Shown: positions 1 through 11,409 of the stretch, piece after piece
How the letters are laid out: every line of letters starts with the position of its first letter
How positions within the stretch are numbered: position 1 is the first letter of the stretch
From: Isoetes taiwanensis
Taxonomy: Eukaryota; Streptophyta; Lycopodiopsida; Isoetales; Isoetaceae
Direction: 5' to 3'
Length of the DNA: 64,000 nucleotides
Assembly (NCBI GenBank): GCA_021234155.1
Contig: JAJEKV010000073.1
Span: 2,144,001-2,208,000, forward strand
Notes under the pieces: generated by a model
Database searches by the model: none
Told to the model about the DNA's origin: nothing
What the model saw: the letters and a program-made list of their open reading frames with translations, nothing else
Position numbers and translations under genes: made by a program

Positions 1-543
1 ACGGATTAAGAAAGAGAAACCTTCAAATATTTTAAAAAGGAAGGTAATCTTTAATATCAAAGAACAACTATGCGTACCCAAAGTATAAGAAGTAAGAAAA
101 ATTTTCCATGACATGCATAATAGCCCTATTTTCGGCCATGCAAAATTTATAAAGGCCTACTTCAAGATTAGAAGTAGCTACGTCTGGCCGGGCATGAAGA
201 AGCAGATAATCAGACCTATCCAAGAATGTCAGTGGAGCCAGCACAAAGACAGAACAACTTCGAATTCCAGGAGCTTTGGAACCTTGGGCGGTGCCAGACG
301 CCAAGTGGGAAGTCTTCAGCATGGGTTTCATAGCGGGCCTTCCAAGGACAACAAGAAGCTTGAAGCCTTGATGGTTGTGGTATATAGCTTATCAAAAGGG
401 CACATACTTGCCATGCCACACCATAGACAGCGCCTTGGATCTAGTCATGTGGTCTACATAAGAGTTCTTTTAGGCTGCATGGAATGCATAGGTCGATCAT
501 CACCAATAGAGATCCGAAGTTCTTTAGCGACGTTTAGCAAGAC
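1..543 (+). mobile_element. Decayed integrase remnant of a Ty3/gypsy retrotransposon
   Basis: Translation from about 115 gives the zinc-binding end of a gypsy integrase (H-N-S-P-I-F-G-H, then Y-V-W-P-G-M-K-K). After one or more frame changes, core-domain pieces follow: M-V-V-V-Y-S-L-S-K near 370-400 and R-D-P-K-F-F-S-D-V near 510-537. The R-D-P-K-F piece is the usual context of the second catalytic Asp. The frame then runs straight into the LTR at 544, so the rest of integrase, the chromodomain and the 3' leader are missing here. The missing kind of sequence is present at 7979-9189. The remnant has frameshifts and stops and cannot encode a working enzyme. The left edge is cut by the window. 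Confidence 0.75.
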
Positions 544-3523
544 TGACGTCCAGGGAAATATACGCCATAAATACGTATATTTCCAGGACCGTCACTATAC
601 AAGTCTATCTTCATAGCCTTGTATACCATAGATTGTGGCACTAGGGGGCATGACTAAGTTATTCATATAACTTAGCCAACCTTAGGTTAAGACCATCTTC
701 CACGTGGCCTTAACCTATTGGGCACCCGCCACACGGACTTACCCTATTGGAGCCACGTGGCATAACATGTGAAGCCTAACATATAAAGGCCTAAACCCTA
801 ACCCTAGGCCTCTTTTCTGGCTCCAACAGTCTGGGAACCTTCTTCGCGCTCGAAACCCCGTTTCGAGAGGCACAGCATAGCGTGGCAGCCCCCAGAGCGT
901 GAGCGCATCAGCAGGAGTGGGAGCTACCTCGAACACCTTGAAGATCATGGAGACGCCAGGATTGGGAGGGAGTGCTTCTGGAGCAGGTATGTAGAGTAGT
1001 GCTCTTGGTAGATCATCTGGAAGTTAGCACTCCAGATGGGTTAGTATTTCGTAGCTAGAGTAGAGCCATCCTAGAACCCTTACTCAACATCTTGAACCCT
1101 AATCAAGGAAACCTAACTGTAAGTTAGATATGTATGATTAGGTTAAGATGTTCTTATGATGTTACCATGATGTGATGTGATGATGGTTGATCATGTTTGC
1201 TCCTCTTGTATTGGGAAGGGGGGTAGAGACCTAGTAGCCTTACTTAGTAGTATGCTCCTAGTTTAGACCATTTAGTTCCTATTATTATGCGGCCTGTGCA
1301 TAGGAACCCACCGGGCTATGGAGGCTATGATGTGACTCAGCACTACACAACGGGGCTAGAGGAAATACGGAGGGAGGATCCCTGCCGAGCGGGGGCTACG
1401 GGGGATCCCATAGTGGGCTAGGCTTATGGTCGATCACTTCGTGTGGGCCAAACATGGGTCCGACACCTCCTGGGGCGATGGTGTCGCCCTGCCTCTCAAG
1501 AGTTGCAAGTGTCAGCTTGGCTCTTGTTTTGGGGGGTTCAGTCGGGTACGAATCGTGTGTCGCCACGATTCTCTAGCCGCCCGAGGAGCCTCTAGACCCT
1601 GGGAAGGGGAGATGCAACCCTTCCTGCCTCGACGGACCAGGGAGATGCAACCTGGAGTAGTCCCGATGGGTGATGCCATGGGATTGCGTATCCTCCTTAC
1701 GAGTCCGAGCCATGGGTAGGAGCTCTCATGTTTTATGGTTTATGATTATCATCTTTGCACTTGTGGATATGTGATGGACTAATACATTGACCAGTTAGAG
1801 CCCTGGCTTACTCAGCATGGGGGGGATGGCATACAGCTTTAGCACCAGGTCATCCGCCAGCTCATCTATGCGGACGATGTTGGCCTGCTGGCCCACACCC
1901 CGGAACCTATGCGTCTCACTGGATGCACTAGACACGTTTTGTCGCTACTGACATGCTGGCGTGAATCTGGCCAAGACGAGGGTGGTTCTCATATCCTCTT
2001 CACGTCACCCCATGCCTCCCTGCACTCACATATCGGGGGCTGCTGTGGACGCCACGCCCACCTACAAGTACCTAGGGGTGGAGTTCCCCTCCTCGCCTCT
2101 TTGGGGCGCCGGTCTGGCTATGTGGTGTGAGCAGCCTGGAAGCGCTTTATGCCATGCAGAACAACATCCACCGTGCGAGCTCTATGATTGGGGCCATCGG
2201 TCCACATCTGCTCCGCACCGGGTCGAGCCCTGTCCTTACATGCGGGTCGTGAGTTTGGGGCCGGTCGTCTCTTTGGCGACTGGAATGACTTGGAGCAGGT
2301 GCGTAAGGCATTTTTGGCACCCGGGCACTTGGGGTGAAACCTTCATCCCCCTATCGATTCTCGCTGCGAGAAAATCGATTCTTGCCGCTTCGGGCCAGCC
2401 CTTGCTAGACACATCGTCTATTTTCAGAAAGTGGTTACTATGGTTGATGCTCAGCTCCCGCACCTGGCTTACACTGTGGCAAGGGTCCGCAGCGGCTTAG
2501 GGCCTGTTGGAGGGGTAAGAGAGATCGCTGGTTCGCGGGATGGAACGCGGCGAGAGCACAGAGATGCGTGCAGGTGGACACAACGGCCGATCGGGACAGC
2601 CTGGGGGAGTACCTAGACGCTTGTTTCCTTGGCAAGCTCTGGGACCCCGGCGCTCTAGAGCAGGTCAAAAAACGGCTCATTACAAGGAGCACATCAACCC
2701 CGTGTTAGCCCGGGGCCATGACTCTACCTGCGTTCCCGGCTGCCCCCGAAAAGCGCAGACTCATTGCTTCCATTCGCACAGGTGCCCACCATCTTCGCAT
2801 CGAGATGGGCAGGTGGATTGGGGAGCCCCGCCAGGACAGGCTCTGTCAGTGCTATCAAACGGGTGCCATTGAGGATGAGTCTCACACTTTCCAGAGTTGC
2901 CCAGCGTTCGCTGGATGATTTGGGCGACACGCCCCTTAGTACGGGCCGGACTTGCCCTTACATTTGCCGATGAACACACCGCCGACGTGCCCCGGGTCGT
3001 ACATTCAGGAGGTACTGGACCTGCGAGGTCACCTTTGCCCCTGCCTGGCTGCCCGCTGATTAGGCACTACGGGTGCGGTGCATGACTGTATATATTTGGG
3101 TGTTTCTGCATTTTATATGTTAGGACAGTTTGTCAGCAGGCTGATTGCTGCCACGGTTTTTCCCTCGAAAACCCTTCGGGGCGGGGGTTTTTTAATCCGG
3201 GCAGTAATCCGCTTGCTGCATTTTTGTATTGGGTCCCATAGACCGATTGGTCTCCGTGGACGATAAAAATACCTTCCTTCCTTCCTTCCTTCCTTCGAGG
3301 TAGTATGTTATATTGATGTTGCTAGTTCTGACGTGTTTTATGCTTCCGCTGTGATAGGAGCCCATAGGGGAAGGGCGCGCAAGACACCTTCGTGTCCCCT
3401 TCCTGCACTACGATCATCTCAGAGTGCGGGGCAGACGAAGGGCCCGTGCGGTTGTCGAGCCGGACGGGGGATTTCCTGCTGAGTGTACGGCTGGGCGCCG
3501 TATATTTAGCAGGGAGCGTCACA
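544..3523 (+). mobile_element. Gypsy LTR, copy A, split by a LINE
   Basis: This matches the LTRs at 9190, 27929 and 35946 over its length. It starts with a degenerate terminus (TGACGTCC instead of TGTGACGTTCC) and ends GTCACA followed by AGTTT, as the other copies do. About 14 bases near 870 present in copies B and D are missing. A 1.5 kb LINE sits at 1782-3291; LTR sequence resumes at 3292 exactly where the other copies continue (ccttcgaggtag). It lies downstream of the integrase remnant, so it is a 3' LTR. Confidence 0.85.
1782..3291 (+). mobile_element. 5'-truncated LINE with reverse transcriptase remnant, (TTCC)n tail
   Basis: The frame at 1861 reads L-I-Y-A-D-D-V-G-L-L, the YADD active site of a non-LTR reverse transcriptase. 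Next comes N-L-A-K-T-R-V-V-L (near 1964) and Y-K-Y-L-G-V-E-F (near 2070), standard RT thumb signatures, but the reading shifts frame several times. Near the 3' end (about 2840-2920) is a degenerate zinc finger of the C-x2-C-x9-H-x4-C type, with Tyr in place of the second Cys. The 3' untranslated end has the family hairpin (about 3155-3200), the GGGTCCCATAG and TCTCCGTGGACG blocks, and a (TTCC)n tail at 3273-3294. Homologues on the minus strand at 49747-51069 and 54299-54593 support this. No clear target-site duplication is visible. Coding capacity is lost. Confidence 0.85.
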
Positions 3524-3776
3524 AGTTTAGCCATTTTTCTTGTAAAAAAAGCTATAAAATAGCCATTTGGCTAACCTTAGCTGTTATTTTATTCCACGGT
3601 ATGTAGTGTTTGCTACAACCATAGAAGTCTTGCCTCTCAAACGAGTCGTCCTAGGATGCGCCATTGGTAGATCTAATGACTTAAGAACAGATGATGTGAT
3701 ATGTCACATGGACATGCTGGAATTGTATAAAATGTTAATGGGGGTTAGGAAGCCTGAACCAACCAAGGTCTGAATA
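3524..3776. repeat. Array block after the LTR, unit A
   Basis: This is the host sequence to the right of the LTR insertion point, beginning AGTTTAGCC. The same block occurs at 10676, 29398, 37432 and 48178. It is nearly identical in all five units and has only short frames, which I do not consider coding. In this unit it is interrupted at 3777 by the terminal-inverted-repeat element and resumes at 7711. Confidence 0.85.
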
Positions 3777-4525
3777 TTAAGTCGTATTTAATTAAAGTGG
3801 GACTCATTCCATTCCCACTTTTTTTCGGAACTCTGTTATTTTACAGAAAAAGGAGCACCCCGACCCGAAAACTGTCCTTAATTCGAATTTTTGTCTGTTA
3901 CTGTGCATCCAAGCTTTCTCCCAGTTTTCTTGGATAGCGAGTCGAGTCCATGTTTTGGGGCTTATTTGTCATTCAAAATAAGAGTTTTTTGCATGAGGGT
4001 GAATTCCTTTACCAAGACATTTTGGCTCTATTTTCTTAGGTGGGTAGACAAGAGATCACAAATTCCAACAAAAATTAATCAAATTGTTTACTTAATCACC
4101 AAAAAATACTAGTTTTGAGATACCTTATATTTATAAATGGGCTCATTACAATATATATTACAGTGGGTGAAACAACCATAGTGGTCATATTATCACAATG
4201 ATTACACCCTCTTCACACATGAACCACCTAGTGCAAACGGCGCGTGGAGCTCTGTCCAAGTCATGGAGCAACTTACAGACGATAGAAATTTATATGAGGA
4301 GTTCCTTCATAGGCCACGTGCTTGTATGTCCAACTGATGTCACCACCCTCTTCTCGGCATCTTTCTTCAATGAACTGGTCTTTTCATTGCTCCCAAGCAT
4401 GTACTATCTGGTCGAGATAAGGACTGCAAAAGACAAAATCAAGTTAGTCAAGTGATGCTACAGGCAAAAAAATTAAAATAAAACACAGTTCTTAGGGCCA
4501 TTTTTGGAAAATATAGGTCTGAGAG

Positions 4526-5030
4526 CCTTTCTCGACTCGCGAGTCGAGAAAGGCAGCTCAAAGCGAAAAGCGCAAGTTTTAGGGGTCAGAAGGCCTTTCT
4601 CGACTCGCGAGTCGAGAAAGGGTACCAAAGCTTAAAAACGCAGTTTTAGGGTGAGAAGGCCTTTTTCGACTCGCGAAGTCGAGAAAGGCAGCTCAAAGCT
4701 TTAAAAACGCAGGTTTTAAGGGGTGGGAAGGCCTTTCTCGACTTCGCGAGTCGAGAAAGCGTACTCCAAAGTTTAAAACGGTGTTTTAGGGAAGGCCTTT
4801 TTTCTTGACTCGCGAAGTCGAGAAAGGCCTTCTGACAGAGAAAAACGCAGGTTTTAGGGGTCAGAAGGCCTTTCTCGACTCGCGAGTTGAGAAAGGCAGC
4901 TCAAAGGGAAAAACGCAGGTTTTAGGGGTCAGAAGGCCTTTCTCGACTCGCGAGTCGAGAAAAGCAGCTCAAAGCGAAAAACGCAGGTTTGAGGGCCTTT
5001 CTCGACTCGCGAGTTGAGAAAGGCAGCTCA
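4526..5030. repeat. Tandem array of eight ~28 bp palindromes
   Basis: Eight units spaced roughly 60-70 bp apart each centre on CTCGACTCGCGAGTCGAG inside CCTTT...AAAGG, a self-complementary block of about 28 bases. Between them lies a spacer rich in AAAACGCAGGTTTTAGGG. Some units are perfect palindromes, others carry one-base changes such as GCGAAGTC or GAGTTGAG. The array would form a row of hairpins or cruciforms. No protein is suggested. Confidence 0.85.
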
Positions 5031-5579
5031 GAGTAAAAAAAGGCAATTTCAAGGGCCAGAGATTATTTTTGCGGAGCATCATTTTATCTATCTATCCATC
5101 TAGTTTTCCACCATAGTTTATTATTCTATCACACCATAGTTTATTGTTTTTCTCACAGCACATTAGTATTTAGCACACATTAGTATTTAACAATGGTTTT
5201 TATACTAGCACACATTAGTATTAGCACACATTAGCATTTTTATACTAGCACACCTTAATTAGCACACATTAGTACTTTATACTACCACAATTTCATAATA
5301 CACGCATTAGCATACTAGCACACGGTCCATACAAAGCACAATATCCTATATACTATGTATTTTTCAATAAACACAATATCCTATGTATTTTCTATGAAAA
5401 ATACACTCCCTATATATTTTCTATGAAAAATAGACCATCACAAACTCTAAACGAGCATACAAAGAATGCTTGAAAGAATGCATAAAACTTGCCAAATAAA
5501 ACTTGCCAAATATGACGAACTTGCGAAAAATGTAAAGCTTCAAACAAATAAATCCTCTATTTCTTTTTTAAATCTTTAT

Positions 5580-5710
5580 TGTACTTTTTACTCTACCCCG
5601 CTTTTTTTCCCCCTCATTTTTGAAATTTGAATGTGGTACATATTTATTGTTCTTTTTACTCTACCCCGCTTTTTTTTCCCCCTCATTTTCGAAATTTGAA
5701 TTTGGTACAT
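5580..5710. repeat. ~70 bp direct duplication
   Basis: The block from TTTATTGT through ACTCTACCCCGC, a T/C run and GAAATTTGAAT to GGTACATA occurs twice in direct orientation with a few changes. It lies inside the terminal-inverted-repeat element and looks like simple tandem duplication. Confidence 0.75.
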
Positions 5711-7710
5711 ACCTTTTGGTCCTGCTCTTTCCCACGATGGCTCTAATTCCCTGCTGAAGACCCGGCTATGGCGATGGCTATGGCGATGACAGCCTCTCTT
5801 TACTCCTTCTCGAAGCTATTTCCGGCAGTAACACATGCTATTTTGATGCTGTGCAAAGCCCGGATTCGCCAAACCCATCAGCCAATAACAAAATATATGA
5901 GCGCCTCATTTCCGTTCTTTTCAAGACTGGAGACACCATGAGCAAATACTATCGATTCGAAGCTCCTTGGAGGCTGAAGCCTGCGAGTTGCTTGAGAAGG
6001 TCCATATTTTATATCACACAGATACTTCTTGCAAGGAATAAATTAGCCCTAAAGAAAAGAAAGGGCTGAATGTGTTGCTGCCCAGCGAAATTGCTTGCAA
6101 GAAATAAATTAGCCAAGGCCGATTATCATCCTGTTTCTGGAACTTGAGGATTCGACGCACAGGGCCGGATTTGTAGGGCCAGGACAGCACAGGAAAAAAT
6201 AAAAAGGAAGATAAAGAGATAAGGAAATAAGGAAAGCAGGCCGAATCCTAAAGAGATAAAGAAAGCCCTTAAGAAAGGGCCAAATCCCAGCTTGCACCGG
6301 ATATGGAGTGCTAAGCCGCCCAATGCCGGATCAGCAGGGCAAGGACTGCACAAGAAAGCAATAATAGAAGATTATTGAAGAAAGCAGAGCTGCAGCTGGT
6401 TTTAATACGAGATTTCTGATCCGGGTGTGTAGTTGGTTCTAATAAAAGATTTCTGAGCCAGAGACAACATAACTGGGCCACAAATGACGCCACAGATGGG
6501 CGGGATAGCTTCTTGCAGGAATAGGGGATTAGCCATAGCTTCTTGAACAAGATCCAGCAGCACAGAGACTTCCAGCCGCTACTGTTCCGCCATAGCTGCT
6601 CATAAGTGACGTGCAACAAAATGAAGATTGAAGGAACAGAATGAAGGAGATTGAAGCTGCAAACGCCACGCACAATCCTGGAAACTCTTATTTCGATTCA
6701 TCTGCCACTCCTACGCTTTTTAACACCACGATTCCTCGGGTAAGAGAGGCTGCCTTATCTTTTTCAAAGGTTTTCGAACCCCATGTTGAATCCTGGCAAT
6801 ATCCTCATACATTTGCTAAGAGAAGGCACAGGCAGTTCGCTATCGGAGAATATTGTTCACCGGATTTGAAACTAAGGACTTTGGCATAGATGCAGGATAC
6901 TGTACTGTGATTATGGATCCACCACAGCTGAGAAAATAGGCTTTGATTATGTATGAGGTGATCCGCCACTTTGATTCGCCACTTTGATCCGCCGCTTTGA
7001 TTCGCCACAGCTGAGAAAATTTCTGTGAGTTAATTGCTTTGGTATCTCTGTCTGGTGAGTTAATTTCTTATTCTGTTTTGGTATGGACCCACGAATGGGG
7101 CCCCTCTCTTAATGGGCTTTCTGAACTCATTCTCGCCTCGTGAGGCGAGTAAAAACATTTCATGTTATTATATATTTAATATAATTATATTCAATATAAT
7201 AATAATAATTTAAATTGTTTATACTTATATTTATTAATGCATTATATAGCTATTTATTTATTAATACTTATATATTTATTATTATTTTGGAGGGAGGGGG
7301 GAGACCCTTGCCCCCCTTTGCCCCTGCCTCTCCGCCCTTTTGCTCTTCTTTACTCTCCCTCCCCCATCCCTTCTTCCAACTTATCCCTTTCGCTCTTTGC
7401 TCTCCCTCTCCCTGCCCCTTCCCTCCCCCCACCCCCTTTCCCTCCCCCTTCTTCCAACGTATCCCTCCCCTGTCCTCCTTTGCCTTTTTCTCTCCTCTCC
7501 CTCCCCGCCCCTACCCCCCCCCTTCTTCCAACTTAGCCCCTTCCCCTCTTCAACTTGTGGCTCCTCCCTCCTTCTCCTCCTACCCTTCTCCTTATCAAGA
7601 TGTGCCCCCTCTCCCTCCAATTCAGTCTGAATTCTCTTTAGTATGAGTCCCATTTTCAGTCCGAGTCCCAAAATTCGAGATTTGTCCCACTTTAATTAAA
7701 TACGACTTAA

Positions 7711-7978
7711 TATGCTGAAATGACCTAATCTCTAACTTGAAGAGTTTGGACCTCAGGACCAATTTGTTGATATCTTACGAAAGAAGTTTCTGGGAATGTT
7801 CCAAGTTTGCAAAATATATTTCTTGATAAGTAGAGGATTACAAAAAAGCTTCCTTAAAACATATTTCCAAATAAATAGAGGATTATAATCTATCACATCC
7901 AAAGTTGTATATTGTAGGGATGCTAAAAATCGGAGCACTATTTCAGAAGCAAGAGAAAATCAATTGTTTAAAGGTTCA
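7711..7978. repeat. Array block, unit A, continued
   Basis: This resumes the block cut at 3776 and matches 10927-11191, 29647-29875, 37683-37946 and 48427-48690. At 7978/7979 homology to the other units stops within AAGGTTCA and gypsy chromodomain sequence begins. Read on the minus strand it is a degraded relative of the plus-strand sequence at 60860-61060. Confidence 0.8.
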
Positions 7979-8318
7979 GGCCTACAAGTTGGAGCTCTCG
8001 GCCCACCTTAAGGTCTTCCATGTAAGTTTATTGAAAAGGCACGATCCTAACCTTGATGAGGTTTTGGATACTCCAACTTTGTTGGAAATGACGGAGGATC
8101 AAGTTGAAATTGTGCCTGAATTGCTTCTTGATAAGTCATTCAAGAGGACTAGGAGATCTCAGTTCCTCCAGTATTTGGTCAAGTGGAAGCACTTGCCCGT
8201 GGAAGACGCGACATGGGTATTGAAGCAGGATTTGGAGAAGCAATACCCAAATTTCATGAAGGAGTTTGATGGGCGAGTCGTCTCCGAATTGGTCGACGCC
8301 GACTTGCCGGGTGGTTAG
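7979..8318 (+). mobile_element. C-terminus of a gypsy (chromovirus) polyprotein with chromodomain
   Basis: The open frame reads Y-K-L-E-L-S-A-H-L-K-V-F-H-V-S-L-L-K, the conserved end of a gypsy integrase. About 40 residues later is a chromodomain-like segment with Y-L-V-K-W-K-H-L-P-V-E-D-A-T-W and a trailing acidic helix, ending at TAG 8316-8318. In chromoviruses this domain directs integration to particular chromatin. The frame is open but starts abruptly at a recombination junction (7978/7979), so gag, protease, RT and most of integrase are absent. It belongs to the element whose 3' LTR is at 9190-10675. Confidence 0.85.
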
Positions 8319-9189
8319 CTTAGTGTCTTCTTAGTTAGCCTTAGTGCTGGCATGTGTATTCTACCTAGTAGAGTGCATGTGCCAGAATCTTGGAACGTGT
8401 AGGCGATGATGGGATACGCCCCTAAGGCATTCTCTAGGCCAACACACACCAAACCAGTAGGGTCATGTGAGAGAGGAAGTGATGCATGGTGGGCGATGAT
8501 GGGACATCTGTCGGATGCTCTCTATGCCACGATGCGGGGAACGCGCACCTGACAATAGGTGGGTCATGGTGAGGTATAAGTGATCATGCGCGATGGGATC
8601 GTGAGACGTTCCCTAGCTTAAAACCCTCGGGGCATGTTGCACTGGGGTGTACTCGATCTGGGGGATCGTGTACAAGGTAGCACTTGATCATGGGCGATGA
8701 TAGGATCATCTTAAATGGTCCTTAAGCTCAAATCCTTATGGGGCCATGATCGAGTGCAAGGTAGTAGGGTAACCTTGAGCTAGTAGTTCGGCTCAAGGAG
8801 GTAGGTAAGGGGGGTGGTCCCCTAAAACCACAAACTTATTAACTTATATAACGTAATGTGCTACTTGTGCAGGCCAGTGAAGGGAAGCATGAAGGAGGGA
8901 GCACGTTACGAGAAGATAGGAGTCATAGATTTTAGACTAACTATGAACTCCTAAATTTTTGTTGTAATAATATTATATATGTATACTCTTATAATAATAC
9001 TTGTTATAGCTATATAATTTTTATAACTTATAAATATAGCTTTATAATTACATAATAAGTAATTAACGAAAAGTCGATCTTTTCAATAGAGTTAAGTTCA
9101 TATATTCTTGTTGTGTGTTTTTGCAGGATTAGTGTAGGTTAGTCACCTTAGCGTAATGCTGAGGACAGCATTATCCTAAGGGGGGAGAA
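8319..9189 (+). mobile_element. Gypsy 3' leader and polypurine tract
   Basis: About 870 bases separate the polyprotein stop from the LTR. The stretch has several GATCATG/GATGGG words but no reading frame I can support. It ends in the purine run AAGGGGGGAGAA at 9178-9189, directly before the LTR terminus TGTGAC. That is the expected position of the plus-strand primer. Confidence 0.8.
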
Positions 9190-10675
9190 TGTGACGTTCC
9201 AGGGAAATATACGCCATAAATACGTATATTTCCAGGACCGTCACTATACAAGTCTATCTTCATAGCCTTGTATACCATAGATTGTGGCACTAGGGGGCAT
9301 GACTAAGTTATTCATATAACTTAGCCAACCTTAGGTTAAGACCATCTTCCACGTGGCCTTAACCTATTGGGCACCCGCCACACGGACTTACCCTATTGGA
9401 GCCACGTGGCATAACATGTGAACCCTAACCTATAAAGGCCTAAACCCTAACCCTAGGCCTCTTTTCTGGCTCCAACAGTCTGGGAACCTTCTTCGCGCTC
9501 GAAACCCCGTTTCGAGAACCGTCTGCTGTGGCACAGCATAGCGTGGCAGCCCCCAGAGCGTGAGCGCATCAGCAGGAGTGGGAGCTACTTCAAACACCTT
9601 GAAGATCATGGAGACGCCAGGATTGGGAGGGAGTGCTTCTGGAGCAGGTATGTAGAGTAGTGCTCTTGGTAGATCATCTGGAAGTTAGCACTCCAGATGG
9701 GTTAGTATTTCGTAGCTAGAGTAGAGCCATCCTAGAACCCTTACTCAACATCTTGAACCCTAATCAAGGAAACCTAACTGTAAGTTAGATATGTATGATT
9801 AGGTTAAGATGTTCTTATGATGTTACCATGATGTGATGTGATGATGGTTGATCATGTTTGCTCCTCTTGTATTGGGAAGGGGGTTAGAGACCTAGTAGCC
9901 TTACTTAGTAGTATGCTCCTAGTTTAGACCCCTTAGTTCCTATTATTATGCGGCCTGTGCATAGGAACCCACCGGGCTATGGAGGCTATGATGTGACTCA
10001 GCACTACACAACGGGGCTAGAGGCAATACGGAGGGAGGATCCCTGCGGAGCGGGGGCTACGGGGGATCCCATAGTGGGCTAGGCTTATGGTCGGTCACCG
10101 GTGGGGGCGAGCATGGGTCCGACACCTCCCCGGGCGATGGTGTCACCCCCGCCTCTCAAGAGTTGCAAGTGTCGCCTTGGCTCTTGTTTTGGGGGTTCGG
10201 TCAGGGTGCATTAATCGTGTGTCGCCACGATTCTCTAGCCGCCCGAGGAGCCTCTAGACCCTGGGAAGGGGAGATGCAACCCTTCCTGCCTCGAGGACCA
10301 GGGAGATGCAACCTGGAGTAGTCCCGATGGGTGATGCCATGGGATTGCGTATCCTCCTTACGAGTCCGATCCATGGGTAGGAGCTCTCATGTTTTATGGT
10401 TTATGATTATCATCTTTGCACTTGTGGATATGTGATGGACTACCCTTCGAGGTAGTATGTTATATTGCTGTTGCTAGTTCTGACGTGTTTTATGCTTCCG
10501 CTGTGATAGGAGCCCATAGGGGAAGGGCGCGCAAGACACCTTCGTGTCCCCTTCCCGCACTACGATCATCTCAGAGTGCGGGGCAGACGAAGGGCCCGTG
10601 CAGTTGTCGAGCCGGACGGGGGATTTCCTGCCGAGTGTACGGCTGGGCACCGTATATTTAGCAGGGAGCGTCACA
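9190..10675 (+). mobile_element. Gypsy LTR, copy B (3' LTR)
   Basis: This 1486 bp LTR begins TGTGAC and ends GTCACA, a perfect 6-base terminal inverted repeat, and is followed by AGTTT (10676-10680). It sits right after the polypurine tract, so it is the 3' LTR of a mostly deleted element. It is nearly identical to copies C and D. The first 45 bases hold an 11-bp-stem hairpin, followed by a promoter-like region described separately. Confidence 0.9.
9203..9450 (+). promoter_or_regulatory. LTR promoter region: hairpin, two G-boxes, TATA box, telo-box
   Basis: An inverted repeat GGAAATATACG ... CGTATATTTCC occupies 9203-9233 with a 9-base loop, and a second one, CTAAGTTA ... TAACTTAG, lies at 9303-9324. 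Two CACGTG G-boxes follow at 9350-9355 and 9403-9408. A TATA-type CTATAAAGG at 9430-9438 is followed directly by AAACCCTAA (9443-9451), the plant telo-box. G-boxes are bound by bZIP and bHLH factors and telo-boxes are common near plant start sites. The set is repeated in copies A, C and D. Confidence 0.5.
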
Positions 10676-11409
10676 AGTTTAGCCATTTTTCTTGTAAAAA
10701 AAGCTATAAAATAGCCATTTGGCTAACCTTAGCTGTTATTTTATTCCACGGTATGTAGTGTTTGCTACAACCATAGAAGTCTTGCCTCTCAAACGAGTCG
10801 TCCTAGGATGCGCCATTGGTAGATCTAATGACTTAAGAACAGATGATGTGATATGTCACATGGACATGCTGGAATTGTATAAAATGTTAATGGGGGTTAG
10901 GAAGCCTGAACCAACCAAGGTCTGAATATACTGAAATGACCTAATCTCTAACTTGAAGAGTTTGGACCTCAGGACCAATTTGTTGATATCTTACGAAAGA
11001 AATTTCTGGGAATGTTCCAAGTTTGCAAAATATATTTCTTGATAAGTAGAGGATTACAAAAAAGCTTCCTTAAAACATATTTCCAAATAAATAGAGGATT
11101 ATAATCTATTACATCCAAAGTTGTATATTGTAGGGATGCTAAAAATCAGAGCACTATTTCAGAAGCAAAAGAAAATCAATTGTTTAAAGGTTCATGCCCA
11201 ACTGAAGCCCAAAACCATCAATGTACACAAGGATGAGCATATAAACATGCACGCATCACACACTTTTTAAAACACAATAATAATACAATGATTATGAAGG
11301 TAAGTTTTCAAACTAGGATTACAAATTGCCCAAGTTCGAACACCAAACTATGACTAGGACACATTAAAGTTTGAGGATACTTCTTGTAACCTTGGAATTC
11401 CAATCAACA
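10676..11409. repeat. Array block after the LTR, unit B
   Basis: This is the same block as in unit A without the terminal-inverted-repeat element (empty site at 10925-10930). It extends farther right, to the junction with the minus-strand PAP 3' end. From about 10930 its minus strand is a degraded relative of 60530-61060, where a longer open frame survives. I do not assign a product. Confidence 0.75.

Larger units (their letters stand above)
3777..7710. mobile_element. 3.9 kb DNA element with 27 bp terminal inverted repeats
   Basis: The left end (TTAAGTCGTATTTAATT...) and the reverse complement of the right end agree perfectly for 27 bases ending GTGGGAC. The element is flanked by TA at 3775-3776 and 7711-7712. 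The other four array units have the uninterrupted sequence (ctgaatat then gctgaaatg or actgaaatg), so the insertion boundaries are exact apart from ambiguity caused by the palindromic ATAT target. I find no transposase-like reading frame, so it is probably non-autonomous. Inside are a palindrome satellite (4526-5030), CACATTAG-rich low-complexity sequence (5150-5330), a 70 bp tandem duplication (5580-5710) and a C/T-rich tract (7290-7640). The superfamily is unknown: TA flanks recall Tc1/mariner, but the terminal bases are not those of Stowaway. Confidence 0.8.

Noticed and set aside
113-616. Apparent 167-codon gene at the window start
   Set aside because: It is frameshifted gypsy integrase running into LTR sequence, not a host gene.
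1426-1719. 97-codon frame in the LTR, repeated at 36843
   Set aside because: It lies inside the LTR and has no domain; its copies are broken by indels.
7215-7646. Proline/serine-rich 143-codon frame
   Set aside because: All frames are open because the DNA is a C/T-rich tract; composition artefact.
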